From Draconibacterium aestuarii (GTDB lineage: Bacteria; Bacteroidota; Bacteroidia; Bacteroidales; Prolixibacteraceae): DNA of 64,000 nt. The translations under genes and the position numbers were made by a program. The notes below the pieces were generated by a model, which was not told the DNA's origin, searched no databases, and was given only the letters and a program-made list of their open reading frames with translations. Shown in pieces: positions 52,549 through 61,052 of the stretch. The stretch is taken from contig JAPOHD010000027.1 in the NCBI GenBank assembly GCA_026671195.1, forward strand, positions 1-64,000. The letters are read 5' to 3'. Positions within the stretch are counted from its first letter, which is position 1. The number at the start of each line of letters is the position of its first letter.

Positions 52549-53949
52549 ATGAATCGATTTCAAACACTTTGTCTTGTTTTCAGCATGGCATTAATGTCCG
52601 CTTGCAATACCGGAAACACAAGAATGGACAGTGTTTCATTTTATTTGTCAACACCCGATAAAAAAGCTCTGTTTGCAAAACAAGATACGGGAGTAACATT
52701 TGCCGAAACAGATAATTCTCCTGTAATTGAAGTGAATGAGCATGTCGTTTTTCAGGAAATGGATGGTTTTGGTTTTTCGCTAACCGGAGGCAGCGCCTAT
52801 CATATTTATAATATGTCGGAAGATACGCGAAAGCAGTTACTGAATGAACTGTTTCGTTTGGATGGGAATAATATTGGGATTAGTTATCTGCGTATTAGCT
52901 TGGGCGCTTCTGATTTAGATGCTGAAGTATGTTCGTATGACGACTTGCCTGAAGGAGAAACTGACGAGAATATGGATAAGTTTTCCTTGGCGCCGGATAA
53001 AAAATTCCTTATTCCGGTTTTAAAGGAGATTCTTGCAATTTATCCGGAACTTAAGATAATGGCCTCGCCATGGTCTCCCCCAAGCTGGATGAAAACAAAT
53101 AATTCTTCAAAAGGAGGAAGTTTAATCCCGGAATACTATCCGGCTTACGCAAAGTATTTTGTAAAATATGTTCAGGGTATGGCCAAAGAAGGAATTACAA
53201 TCGATGCTATAACCGTGCAGAATGAGCCTTTGCATCCAGGAAATAATCCAAGTTTGTTAATGCTGCCAGAAGATCAGGCGAAGTTTATAAAAAACCAACT
53301 TGGCCCGGCATTCAAGCAAGCCAATATTTCTACAAAAATTGTTATTTACGACCACAATGCTGATCGAATAGATTATCCGATTTCCATAATGGATGATCCG
53401 AATGCAAAACAATATATTGATGGTTCGGCATTTCATTTATATGGTGGTTCTATTCATGATTTAACCAAAGTATACAACGCGCACCCCGATAAGAATTTAT
53501 ACTTTACCGAACAGTGGATTGGGGCTCCTGGTGATTTCCCCGAAAATCTTAAATGGCATGTTGAGAATTTAATTGTAGGTGCTTCACGAAACTGGTGCAA
53601 AACCGTTTTGGAATGGAATCTTGCTGCTGATCCAGATATGAAGCCACATACGCCTGGTGGATGTACAAGATGTTTGGGGGCAATTACAATCGACGGAGAT
53701 ATGGTAACACGCAATCCGGCCTATTACATTATTGCACATGCATCAAAATTTGTTCGTCCTGGTTCGAAACGTATTGGTTCAAATAGTATACCTGAGTTGG
53801 CTAATGTTGCATTTAAAACACCGGGCGGTTCCGTGGTTGTAATTGTTTTAAACAAAAGCGAGACGACACAAAAGTTCACTATTAAAATTCGAGGTAAACT
53901 ATATACTACTAGTTTGGCAAGCGGTGCCGTTGGTACTTATTTCAAATAA
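52549..53949 (+). CDS. GH30 beta-glucanase, probably beta-1,6-specific debranching enzyme
   Basis: A 466-aa lipoprotein (LMSAC, Cys19). TIM barrel with acid/base Glu226 in TVQNEPLHPGNN and nucleophile Glu321 in LYFTEQWIGAPG, preceded by a beta-strand that returns at the C-terminus (VVVIVLNKSETTQKFTIKIR) to form the GH30 side sandwich. MDGFGFSLTGGSAY near 71-84 and ASPWSPPSWMKTN are typical of GH30 subfamilies 1 and 3. Laminarin carries beta-1,6-glucosyl branches, and GH30_3 enzymes in Bacteroidota remove them; that specificity is inferred from the locus. Last glycosidase gene of the cluster. Confidence 0.9.
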   Translation: MNRFQTLCLVFSMALMSACNTGNTRMDSVSFYLSTPDKKALFAKQDTGVTFAETDNSPVIEVNEHVVFQEMDGFGFSLTGGSAYHIYNMSEDTRKQLLNELFRLDGNNIGISYLRISLGASDLDAEVCSYDDLPEGETDENMDKFSLAPDKKFLIPVLKEILAIYPELKIMASPWSPPSWMKTNNSSKGGSLIPEYYPAYAKYFVKYVQGMAKEGITIDAITVQNEPLHPGNNPSLLMLPEDQAKFIKNQLGPAFKQANISTKIVIYDHNADRIDYPISIMDDPNAKQYIDGSAFHLYGGSIHDLTKVYNAHPDKNLYFTEQWIGAPGDFPENLKWHVENLIVGASRNWCKTVLEWNLAADPDMKPHTPGGCTRCLGAITIDGDMVTRNPAYYIIAHASKFVRPGSKRIGSNSIPELANVAFKTPGGSVVVIVLNKSETTQKFTIKIRGKLYTTSLASGAVGTYFK

Positions 53950-54118
53950 TGGGTTCCAGTACTGATTTATAAGCTTCTTACTATTTTTAGTTCATAAACA
54001 TATGATTTCTAATTTTTTTTTTGCAAAATGATTGTGTCATTTCAACACATACATGTCGTGGTGTAATTTTTTTTTATTAAAATTGTTCTCCAATGAATAA
54101 TTAATTAAATCTGAACCA

Positions 54119-55525
54119 ATGAGTCAAAAAGAATCAAATCAATTAAACCGAAGGAAATTTTTGGGACTTTCGGCTTTGGGATTAACTGGTTTAACAGTTT
54201 TACCAAGCTGGGTAATTGATGGAGTTAAAATTGCTCCAAGTGATAGAGTTACAATGGGTTTTATCGGCCTTGGTCAACAAGGTATGAACGATTTTGCAAG
54301 TTTTTCATCAGTACCGGGGCTGCAAGTTGCGGCCTGTTGCGATGTTGATACCATGAAAACAGAACGTTTTAAACGTCGTGTTGAAGAATGGCAGAAGTCG
54401 AAAAATGTAGCCGCACGCTGTGATAAGTACGAACGGTACGAAGAATTGCTGGAACGTAAAGATATTGATGCCGTGGAGGTTTGTACTCCCGATCACTGGC
54501 ATGCTTTGCAAACTATTCATGCTTGCCAGGCCGGTAAAGATGTGTATGTACAAAAACCACTTTCGTTTACCATAACCGAAGCACAAACGATGGTTCGCGT
54601 TGCAAACGACAACAAGCGCGTTGTTCAGGTAGGTAGCCAACAACGTTCGAGTGCCGAATTCCAGAAAGCTATCGAATTGGTTCAGGCGGGTGCTATTGGC
54701 CATATCGATAAAATCTACGCCAAAGTTGGTGAGCCTCCAAAACCACTTGATTTACCTGAAGAAGCTATTCCGGGTAATTTGAATTTCAATTTGTGGATGG
54801 GGCCGTTAAATGATCCTAAAATTCATTATCATCCTGACTTGTGTCCTCCTATTTCTCTTGATCCAATGGAAAAAGAAAAACTTTGGGGAGCGTGGCGTTG
54901 GTATAGAGAAACAGGAAACGGGTTTACAGCCGACTGGGGGGCGCATATGTTCGACATTGCACAGGCTGCAATTGGTATGGACGGTTCCGGTCCTTCAGAA
55001 ATTATTCCTAAAGGATATAACGGACAGGATTATCTTACATTTAAATACCAGAGTGGTGTGGTAATGACAGAACAGCCTTATCTTGAAGATATGCCTAATG
55101 CCCAGGGTATTAAATTTGTTGGAGATAAAGGATGGATTGAAGTGGCCCGTGGTTATTTGGCCTGTTCCGATTCTTCTTTGGTTCCGGAAAAACTGGCTGG
55201 TCGCCGACCAAGAAATCTGACTCCTGAAGAAAGGAAAAAAATGTTTGAAGAGATGCAAAAAGCACAGGCCAAAGGAGGCGGTAGTTTTGAAATTAGTTCG
55301 CCACACATGGAAAACTTTATCGATTGTGTACGTTCAAGAGAAAAGACGATTGCTCCGATTGAAGTAGGTGCAAGTACAGCTGCATTGTGTTGTCTTGGAA
55401 ATATGGCTACCGAATTACAGCGTCCGGTGAGATGGAATCCGGCTACTGAAAGTTTTGGTAAGGATAAAGAGGCATGGGAACACCGCTTGTATCATTATAA
55501 TTACAGAGGTTCATATAAACTATAA
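54119..55525 (+). CDS. Secreted Gfo/Idh/MocA family oxidoreductase
   Basis: A 468-aa NAD(P)-dependent sugar oxidoreductase with a Tat-type leader (LNRRKFLGLSALGLTGLT, residues 9-26). Rossmann loop MGFIGLGQQGMND at 46-58; PDHWHALQTIHACQAGKDVY at 124-143; the catalytic-region lysine in VQKPLSF (Lys146; QKP instead of the usual EKP, as is common in exported members). The C-terminal alpha/beta domain includes WRWYRETGNGFTADWGAHMF with a candidate catalytic His. Tat export implies folding with cofactor before transport. It is paired with an exported TIM-barrel protein (gap 19). A 169-base gap separates it from GH30, so it may have its own promoter. Oxidation of a glucoside at C3 is inferred from characterised pairs, not shown. 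Confidence 0.85.
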   Translation: MSQKESNQLNRRKFLGLSALGLTGLTVLPSWVIDGVKIAPSDRVTMGFIGLGQQGMNDFASFSSVPGLQVAACCDVDTMKTERFKRRVEEWQKSKNVAARCDKYERYEELLERKDIDAVEVCTPDHWHALQTIHACQAGKDVYVQKPLSFTITEAQTMVRVANDNKRVVQVGSQQRSSAEFQKAIELVQAGAIGHIDKIYAKVGEPPKPLDLPEEAIPGNLNFNLWMGPLNDPKIHYHPDLCPPISLDPMEKEKLWGAWRWYRETGNGFTADWGAHMFDIAQAAIGMDGSGPSEIIPKGYNGQDYLTFKYQSGVVMTEQPYLEDMPNAQGIKFVGDKGWIEVARGYLACSDSSLVPEKLAGRRPRNLTPEERKKMFEEMQKAQAKGGGSFEISSPHMENFIDCVRSREKTIAPIEVGASTAALCCLGNMATELQRPVRWNPATESFGKDKEAWEHRLYHYNYRGSYKL

Positions 55526-55544
55526 TCAACCAATTTTAAAACCA

Positions 55545-56483
55545 ATGAACAAAAGAGAATTTGTAAAAAGACTTGGACTGGTTACCGCCGCAGGAATGGT
55601 GACCAGTGCCATAAATCCCATATCAGCTGCGTCGATGGTTGGCAATATGCCGGCAAAAAAGCAAATTGGACTGCAGTTGTATTCGCTTGGAAAAGAGCTG
55701 ACTGACGATGTGCCCGGAGGTTTGAAAAAACTTGTAAAAATTGGATATACCAATGCTGAAGCTGCAGGTTACCGAGACAGAAAAATGTATGGTTACGATG
55801 TTGGTGAATTTAAAAAGATAGCCAACGACGCCGGACTAAAAATAACCGGATCGCATGTTAATCCTCCTATTCGTAAATATACCAAAGAAAACAAAAGTGA
55901 AATTTCGGATTTCTGGAAAGCGACTGTTGAAGATCATGCAAAGCTTGGTGTAACTACACTTGTTCAACCGGGTATGCCACAGGTGGAAACTCATGAAGAT
56001 GTTGCCCTGGTTTGCGAGGTATTTAACAATGCAGGTGAAATAGCAAAAGCGGCAGGTATTAAATGGGGGTATCACAATCACAGCCACGAATTTGAGCGTA
56101 TTGTTACCGAAGAAGATAAAAAGAAACAAAAAAATCCATGGATGCCTGTGGGCGATGTGATTTATGATTTGTTCCTGGAAGGAACCGATCCTAAACTGGT
56201 ATTTTTTGAAATGGATGTGTACTGGACTGTAATGGGAAGTAACGATCCGTTGGAGTATTTCGAAAAATATGCCGGTCGTTTCCCTGTTCTTCACATTAAA
56301 GATCGTTCAGTACTTGGACAATCAGGTATGATGAACTTTAAAAACATATTCACAAAAGCCTATGAAAATGGATTGGACGAATTTTTTGTAGAGCTCGAAG
56401 GAATAAGGAAAGACGATAAAACGCAATTTGAAGGTGTGGCTGAATGTTATGATTATTTAGCGAAAGCTTCGTTTGTAAAATAA
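55545..56483 (+). CDS. Secreted xylose-isomerase-like TIM-barrel protein
   Basis: About 312 aa from the ATG at 55545, giving a leader KREFVKRLGLVTAAGMVTSA (residues 3-22) with export character; the open frame begins upstream at 55455 inside the preceding gene. Sugar phosphate isomerase/epimerase (AP endonuclease 2) fold: IGLQLYSLGKELTDD at the first strand, WGYHNHSHEFE, VFFEMDVYWTV and LHIKDRS supply the metal-binding His/Glu/Asp ligands, and EFFVELEGI the last Glu. Exported proteins of this type accompany Gfo/Idh/MocA oxidoreductases and act on 3-keto sugars or epimerise sugars; the exact reaction is unknown. A terminator follows. Confidence 0.85.
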   Translation: MNKREFVKRLGLVTAAGMVTSAINPISAASMVGNMPAKKQIGLQLYSLGKELTDDVPGGLKKLVKIGYTNAEAAGYRDRKMYGYDVGEFKKIANDAGLKITGSHVNPPIRKYTKENKSEISDFWKATVEDHAKLGVTTLVQPGMPQVETHEDVALVCEVFNNAGEIAKAAGIKWGYHNHSHEFERIVTEEDKKKQKNPWMPVGDVIYDLFLEGTDPKLVFFEMDVYWTVMGSNDPLEYFEKYAGRFPVLHIKDRSVLGQSGMMNFKNIFTKAYENGLDEFFVELEGIRKDDKTQFEGVAECYDYLAKASFVK

Positions 56484-56500
56484 ACAAAACGAGATATTGT

Positions 56501-56534
56501 AAAAACGGGAGTGAATTTTCACTCCCGTTTTTTA
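56501..56534. terminator. Bidirectional terminator closing the glucan locus
   Basis: AAAAACGGGAGTGAA (56501-56515) pairs with TTCACTCCCGTTTTT (56518-56532), followed by T on the plus strand and, read the other way, also by a T-run. It serves the TIM-barrel gene ending at 56483 and the convergent minus-strand operon ending at 56556. Confidence 0.88.
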
Positions 56535-56555
56535 TGCGTATTTTTTCAAATTAGC

Positions 56556-57293
56556 TTATAAAGCAGTGGTTTTTTTATCAACTATCACGGCATTCTCCAT
56601 AATAACATCGTAAGCATAGCCCGCTCCAAAGTCTTTGTTAAGGAATATGGTTCCCTTAAAAGTCACCTCGTCGTTTACCGATGGAAGATCCTGGCTGGTT
56701 ATCGTAAGATCGAAGTTGTTGTTAAAGGACGATCCATCCTGAATGTGAATCCAGTTCTTTCCCATTATTTGTTTGTTCACCTTTACCACAATTCCTCTGA
56801 TTTCAATTTCCTTATTGCTGTAGTTCTCAGGATTTTCAAAAATTTGGGCAATTGTAATTTCGTTTCCGGCTTTTTCAAAAGAAACGGCACCGTCTTGTTT
56901 TGTCTCCGTTTTGCCCGAGTGTCCGGCAATTGTATTGTCGGCAGGGGGTGTTGAATGCCCCGCTATGGGATTTGTACTCACTGTGTTAATAAAATAAATC
57001 GTTTCAAAATCACGATCCAGTTCCTTACTGTGGAAATTGGTCATTTGCAGTTCGCTGTCGTAGTAATATGTATTGCCCACGGTTGCATCCATTTTTGAAA
57101 CAGCCACCCAACGCTCGGCAGAATTCTCGGAAACCCGAAGATAGGTGTATTGCGATGTTTGGATAACTTCATTTACCTCAAACGATTTCAGGTTTGAAAT
57201 AGATGGATTGCTTGCCGGTTGTCCGCTTTTATTTTTTACACAAGCACTCGAAAATAAAATTAGTACGATAAGTAATATTTGCTGTAATTTCAT
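56556..57293 (-). CDS. OB-fold lipoprotein at the end of the cytochrome operon
   Basis: A 245-aa lipoprotein (LFSSAC, Cys18). The first half (about 40-115) contains SQYTYLRVSENSAERWVAVS and TYYYDSELQMTNFHSKELDR, a small beta domain seen in lipoproteins of redox clusters. The linker (about 118-145) is polar with HSTPP and AGHS. The second half (about 150-240) is an OB-fold of the tRNA_anti-like type: VSFEKAGNEITIAQIFENPE, IEIRGIVVKVN, WIHIQDGS, VTFKGTIF. I do not know its function. Last gene of the five-gene minus-strand operon, 17 bases after the barrel gene; it may be a structural or cofactor-binding accessory. Confidence 0.65.
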   Translation of the reverse strand: MKLQQILLIVLILFSSACVKNKSGQPASNPSISNLKSFEVNEVIQTSQYTYLRVSENSAERWVAVSKMDATVGNTYYYDSELQMTNFHSKELDRDFETIYFINTVSTNPIAGHSTPPADNTIAGHSGKTETKQDGAVSFEKAGNEITIAQIFENPENYSNKEIEIRGIVVKVNKQIMGKNWIHIQDGSSFNNNFDLTITSQDLPSVNDEVTFKGTIFLNKDFGAGYAYDVIMENAVIVDKKTTAL

Positions 57294-57310
57294 TGAAAAT
57301 AATTTATGGT

Positions 57311-58936
57311 TTAAAATTTTCTTCTCAGGGTTAAATATAATCTATTATACATGTTTTCCTCCTGAAATGTAGCTTCAAAGTTAACAGATACATATAGCTT
57401 TTTGTTGAACCGGTAAGATAAATCGATCTCAGAAATGTGTTGTTTTAATTTTGAAGACGTATTTACATAGTTAAAATTAACCATTCGATAGTTCAGCATG
57501 GTAAATAGTTTGCCTTGAAAAAGGTCTTTTGACAGGCGTGCGCCATATACCTGCCCGTCGAGGTAGCTGGTTTGCATTAGATTTGCCGAAAGTGTAAGCG
57601 ATGCTTCTATTCCGGGAACCCGGGTGTAAGTTGTATAACCACGTAAAGTGTTGGTGTGACGGGCGTCTCCTTCCCGAAAACGCGTGCCGCCATCTACTCC
57701 GAGGTTTAGATATTTTACAGGACGGAAAGTTATCCGTCCCCGAAAACCCTGCCGGCTGGCCTGTTGAAGTATTTCATCGGTATAATTCCGGAATGTTTCG
57801 TAATAGATTACATTTTTGCGGTTGTCGTACGATCCAAAAAGTGATAGTTGACGCGATACCCGGTAACGAAGAGAAAGATACAATCCGGTTAAACTCAGCG
57901 TGTTTTGTGCCTCTCCGTTTTCAAGTGCATACAAATCGAGTTCGAAGGAAGAAAAAAACGATACATTTTTAAGTAAAGTATTGCTGTGCTGAAAATAAAC
58001 AAACCGGCGATCGGTATTTCCGTTATTTCGCTGCTCGAAAAAGGCCAGCGACGATTGCGCAAAACCATTTCCTGATTTTGTGTTGTGCCCGATGTAGGCT
58101 CCGTATTCAAGTAAATCAGGATTAAATCCGTAATCCATATAATCGGGGCGGGTGCCAACTACTGCTCCGGCGTAAAAATCGTTCCAGCTTTTTTGAAACT
58201 GCAGGCCGTCAACCGCGCCAACGTTTGCAATTCGCGGGTTGATTTTCCGGCCTGCCCACAACGATGTGTTCTTATTAAAATCGTATTGCAAAGCCAGGCT
58301 GTAAATTTTTAAAGCATTGTTCAGGTTTTCCTGAACTACGTCCCACTCATTTAATTTGTGTGAAAACGAAATATAGGTTTCGGCCGACAGTTTTGAGTTG
58401 GAAATGTTTTGTGACTGCATGGAAAATGTGTATCGAAACCGATGGTAATCAATATCGGTGGCATTCGAGAAGTTGGAGTACGAGGAGAGCGCTAATCGCC
58501 CGGTGACTTTACTTTTTAATTCAGGCCGGGTTTGCTCCGGTATTGTTGTTTTTAAAACCTGCTCATTCAGATCTTCATCAATGGTGGTTTGTTCTTGTGT
58601 TGGCGTGAGAATGGTATGTTCTGGGGATTGAATCCTGCCGATAATTTTATCGCCCACTTTAAATGTTAAATCCCCAATCGGATTACAAAGACACGAAATG
58701 GAAGAATGGTGTGTAACCAGCAAAGTAGGTATTAATGCGCTGTTTTGTTGAATAAAAAGCGTATCTCCGTTTTCAATTCCCTGGGTGGAGCTGAACTTCA
58801 CATAAATATTTTGTCCGCTTATATACGAAACCTCACCGCTTAATATATTGGTTACCTGTGCATTTAACTGAATAAATCCGAAGATCAACATTAATGACAG
58901 CAACAGTATCCTGCTATTTTGAATAGAGCTAGTCAT
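57311..58936 (-). CDS. Outer-membrane beta-barrel protein of the multihaem operon
   Basis: A 541-aa protein. Signal peptide (RILLLSLMLIFGFIQLNAQ, residues 9-27); a small N-terminal beta domain (about 28-112) with GQNIYVKFSSTQGIENGDTL and a CxC (Cys82, Cys84); a variable linker; and from about 140 a beta-barrel of alternating strands rich in Tyr, Arg and Asn (SLWAGRKINPRIANVGAVDG, YLSLRYRVSRQLSLFGSYDN), ending in LYLTLRRKF with the terminal Phe recognised by BAM. Its start overlaps the end of the 28-haem cytochrome gene by eight bases, so the two are translationally coupled. Not recognisably MtrB; a porin sheath for a cytochrome is an inference. Confidence 0.75.
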   Translation of the reverse strand: MTSSIQNSRILLLSLMLIFGFIQLNAQVTNILSGEVSYISGQNIYVKFSSTQGIENGDTLFIQQNSALIPTLLVTHHSSISCLCNPIGDLTFKVGDKIIGRIQSPEHTILTPTQEQTTIDEDLNEQVLKTTIPEQTRPELKSKVTGRLALSSYSNFSNATDIDYHRFRYTFSMQSQNISNSKLSAETYISFSHKLNEWDVVQENLNNALKIYSLALQYDFNKNTSLWAGRKINPRIANVGAVDGLQFQKSWNDFYAGAVVGTRPDYMDYGFNPDLLEYGAYIGHNTKSGNGFAQSSLAFFEQRNNGNTDRRFVYFQHSNTLLKNVSFFSSFELDLYALENGEAQNTLSLTGLYLSLRYRVSRQLSLFGSYDNRKNVIYYETFRNYTDEILQQASRQGFRGRITFRPVKYLNLGVDGGTRFREGDARHTNTLRGYTTYTRVPGIEASLTLSANLMQTSYLDGQVYGARLSKDLFQGKLFTMLNYRMVNFNYVNTSSKLKQHISEIDLSYRFNKKLYVSVNFEATFQEENMYNRLYLTLRRKF

Positions 58937-61052
58937 CTGCTATTCCCGTTGGGTGACAAGCCAGACAACTGGTACTGCTATAAATATAGTCTGCTACTTC
59001 GTTGTGTTTCGTATTCATATCGGTTTGATTATGCTCATGACAGGTTGTACAAGAGAATACGGAGTAGTTGCTTGGTTCTGTGTGGCATTCCGAACACGAA
59101 TTCCATCTGTCGAGATGTTTTCCTGAATATATCGGGAAATACTGGCTATCGTGGTCAAAAGTAGAAGGAGACCACGCACTTTCGTTGTGGCAGGTTTCGC
59201 AATCGGTTGAAAATTGAGCCACGGCATGGCTCGGATTTGTCGTATTGTTGTAATCGTTCGTATGGCATGCAAAGCAAGTATTGGAAGTGCCGGTATAATT
59301 TCCTGAATGACAGAGATAGCAATTGGCAGCAACTGCGGCATGGGCTCCGTTTAAAGCATAGTAATCGTTATGATTTGGGAATAACGCCGGGTCCCATTCC
59401 GGGCCGGTTGTGTGGCAATCCTCGCATTGAACTGCTATGCCAATGGCCGTATGGTTGGGATTGGTAGTGTTGTTGTATTGCGTTTTATGACATTCGGAGC
59501 ATAAGGTGGTAGTACCTGAATAACCCGAAGAATGGCAACCTGCACAGTCGGTGGAAGTATGAGCTCCTGTAAGTGCAAAATTGGTAGTGTTATGATCGAA
59601 GTTAGCAGCATCCCAGCTGTTAACCGTATGGCATTGCAGGCAATTGGTTGGAAATCCTTGTGCAACATGGTCTTTTGCTTCGTTATAGTTGGTTTGGTGG
59701 CAACTCAAACAATCCGGGTTGGCTGCCGAAGTTGTTCCCTGGTGGCAATCGGCGCATTGTCTGCCTGCATGTCCGCCATTCAACTCAAATCCGCTGCTTA
59801 CTGTGTGGTCAAAACTCGACGGGGCCCATTCGTTTTCAGTATGACAGGTTGTGCAATCGGTTGAAATACCTGCACTTACATGGTTGGGATGTGCAGCCTG
59901 GTTAAAATTAGTTGTATGGCAATAGTTGCAATCGGTGGAGGTTCCGGTATAGCCGTTTGTATGACAAGCCACGCATTCCGTTGCGATGTGGGCACCTTTT
60001 AAAGGAAAACCTGTGGTATTGTGGTTAAAAGCAGATTCTTCATTTCCGGTTGGGTGACAAACAAAACACGCGGTGCTGTTGTAAGAATAACCGGGAATTT
60101 CTTTATGGTGATCATCGGTTTCTGATTTATTGTGTTCGTGACAATCGGTACAACTAAATACCGAATAATTCCCGGGTTGGGTGTGGCAATCGGTGCACTT
60201 GTCCCATTCTCCATTGTGTTTCCCCGAGTAAATTGGGAACAGATTATCGTGGGTTCTGAAATCTGCCGGATTCCATCCTGGGTTGGTGGTGTGGCATTCC
60301 AGACAATTTGTTGAGAAAGCCGAATTTTGATGCGATGGATTTCTGGCCGTCAAATAATCATTTTGATGGCAGCTGTAACAATCGGCAGATAAAGGATCGG
60401 AAATACCCGATGTGTGACAAGCCGAACATTCATTTATTTTGTGACCCAAGGTTAAAGGGAAAAAATCGTGGTTTATTCCGGTGGCCGACCATTCATGGGC
60501 ATCAATTTTATGGCATTCAATACAGTCTGTTGAGAACCCGGTTTGTTGGTGATTCGGATTGGTTGTTGCAAGGTAGTCCTGGCGATGACAATCATTACAA
60601 TCCACTCCAAGAGGTTCAAATTCCAAACGCGATGCTGAAGTGTGGCAGGAATAGCAGTCGGCGTTGGCATGAGCTCCCAGCAATGGGAAACGGCCCATTT
60701 GGTGTAGCTCGGTAATGTTCGAAACGATCCATGATTTGGAATCGTGGCAACGTGCGCAATCCATTCCCACCGTTGTGTTGTGCATATCGGTATGACAATC
60801 GATACAACCGGTTTTGGCTTCCGAAAAAACCAACGAAGTGTGACAAGCTGTGCAGTTAGTGATCTCGTGCTCCCCTTCCAGTGCAAAATTGGTAGTGCTG
60901 TGGTTAAATTTTTCGGTTTTTACAAAATCCCATCCTGCGGTGGTGTGGCAATCCGAGCAATCCGGTTTCAGTTGTTCGCCATGTGGGTTTTCCTGTGCTG
61001 CTGCAACAAATACCAATATCAGAAATACAATATTTAATGGCAGGCTGCGCAT
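58929..61052 (-). CDS. 28-haem c-type cytochrome
   Basis: A 707-aa exported protein (signal peptide 1-20, ...LVFVAAAQ) with 28 CxxCH haem-binding motifs counted by eye from CSDCH at 32 to CLACH at 696, one per 24 residues on average. Many further His residues (HNTTNF, HPNH, GAH) could serve as distal ligands. Repeat units follow the pattern FDHNTT-NFALTGAHTSTDCAGCH. A cassette PIYSGKH...NYSVFSC...CHPTG occurs twice, at 273-336 and 640-703, showing internal duplication. It should work as an electron wire in the periplasm or at the outer membrane. It overlaps the 20-haem gene by 19 bases and the barrel gene by eight. Cytochrome maturation genes must lie elsewhere. Confidence 0.92.
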   Translation of the reverse strand: MRSLPLNIVFLILVFVAAAQENPHGEQLKPDCSDCHTTAGWDFVKTEKFNHSTTNFALEGEHEITNCTACHTSLVFSEAKTGCIDCHTDMHNTTVGMDCARCHDSKSWIVSNITELHQMGRFPLLGAHANADCYSCHTSASRLEFEPLGVDCNDCHRQDYLATTNPNHQQTGFSTDCIECHKIDAHEWSATGINHDFFPLTLGHKINECSACHTSGISDPLSADCYSCHQNDYLTARNPSHQNSAFSTNCLECHTTNPGWNPADFRTHDNLFPIYSGKHNGEWDKCTDCHTQPGNYSVFSCTDCHEHNKSETDDHHKEIPGYSYNSTACFVCHPTGNEESAFNHNTTGFPLKGAHIATECVACHTNGYTGTSTDCNYCHTTNFNQAAHPNHVSAGISTDCTTCHTENEWAPSSFDHTVSSGFELNGGHAGRQCADCHQGTTSAANPDCLSCHQTNYNEAKDHVAQGFPTNCLQCHTVNSWDAANFDHNTTNFALTGAHTSTDCAGCHSSGYSGTTTLCSECHKTQYNNTTNPNHTAIGIAVQCEDCHTTGPEWDPALFPNHNDYYALNGAHAAVAANCYLCHSGNYTGTSNTCFACHTNDYNNTTNPSHAVAQFSTDCETCHNESAWSPSTFDHDSQYFPIYSGKHLDRWNSCSECHTEPSNYSVFSCTTCHEHNQTDMNTKHNEVADYIYSSTSCLACHPTGIADD

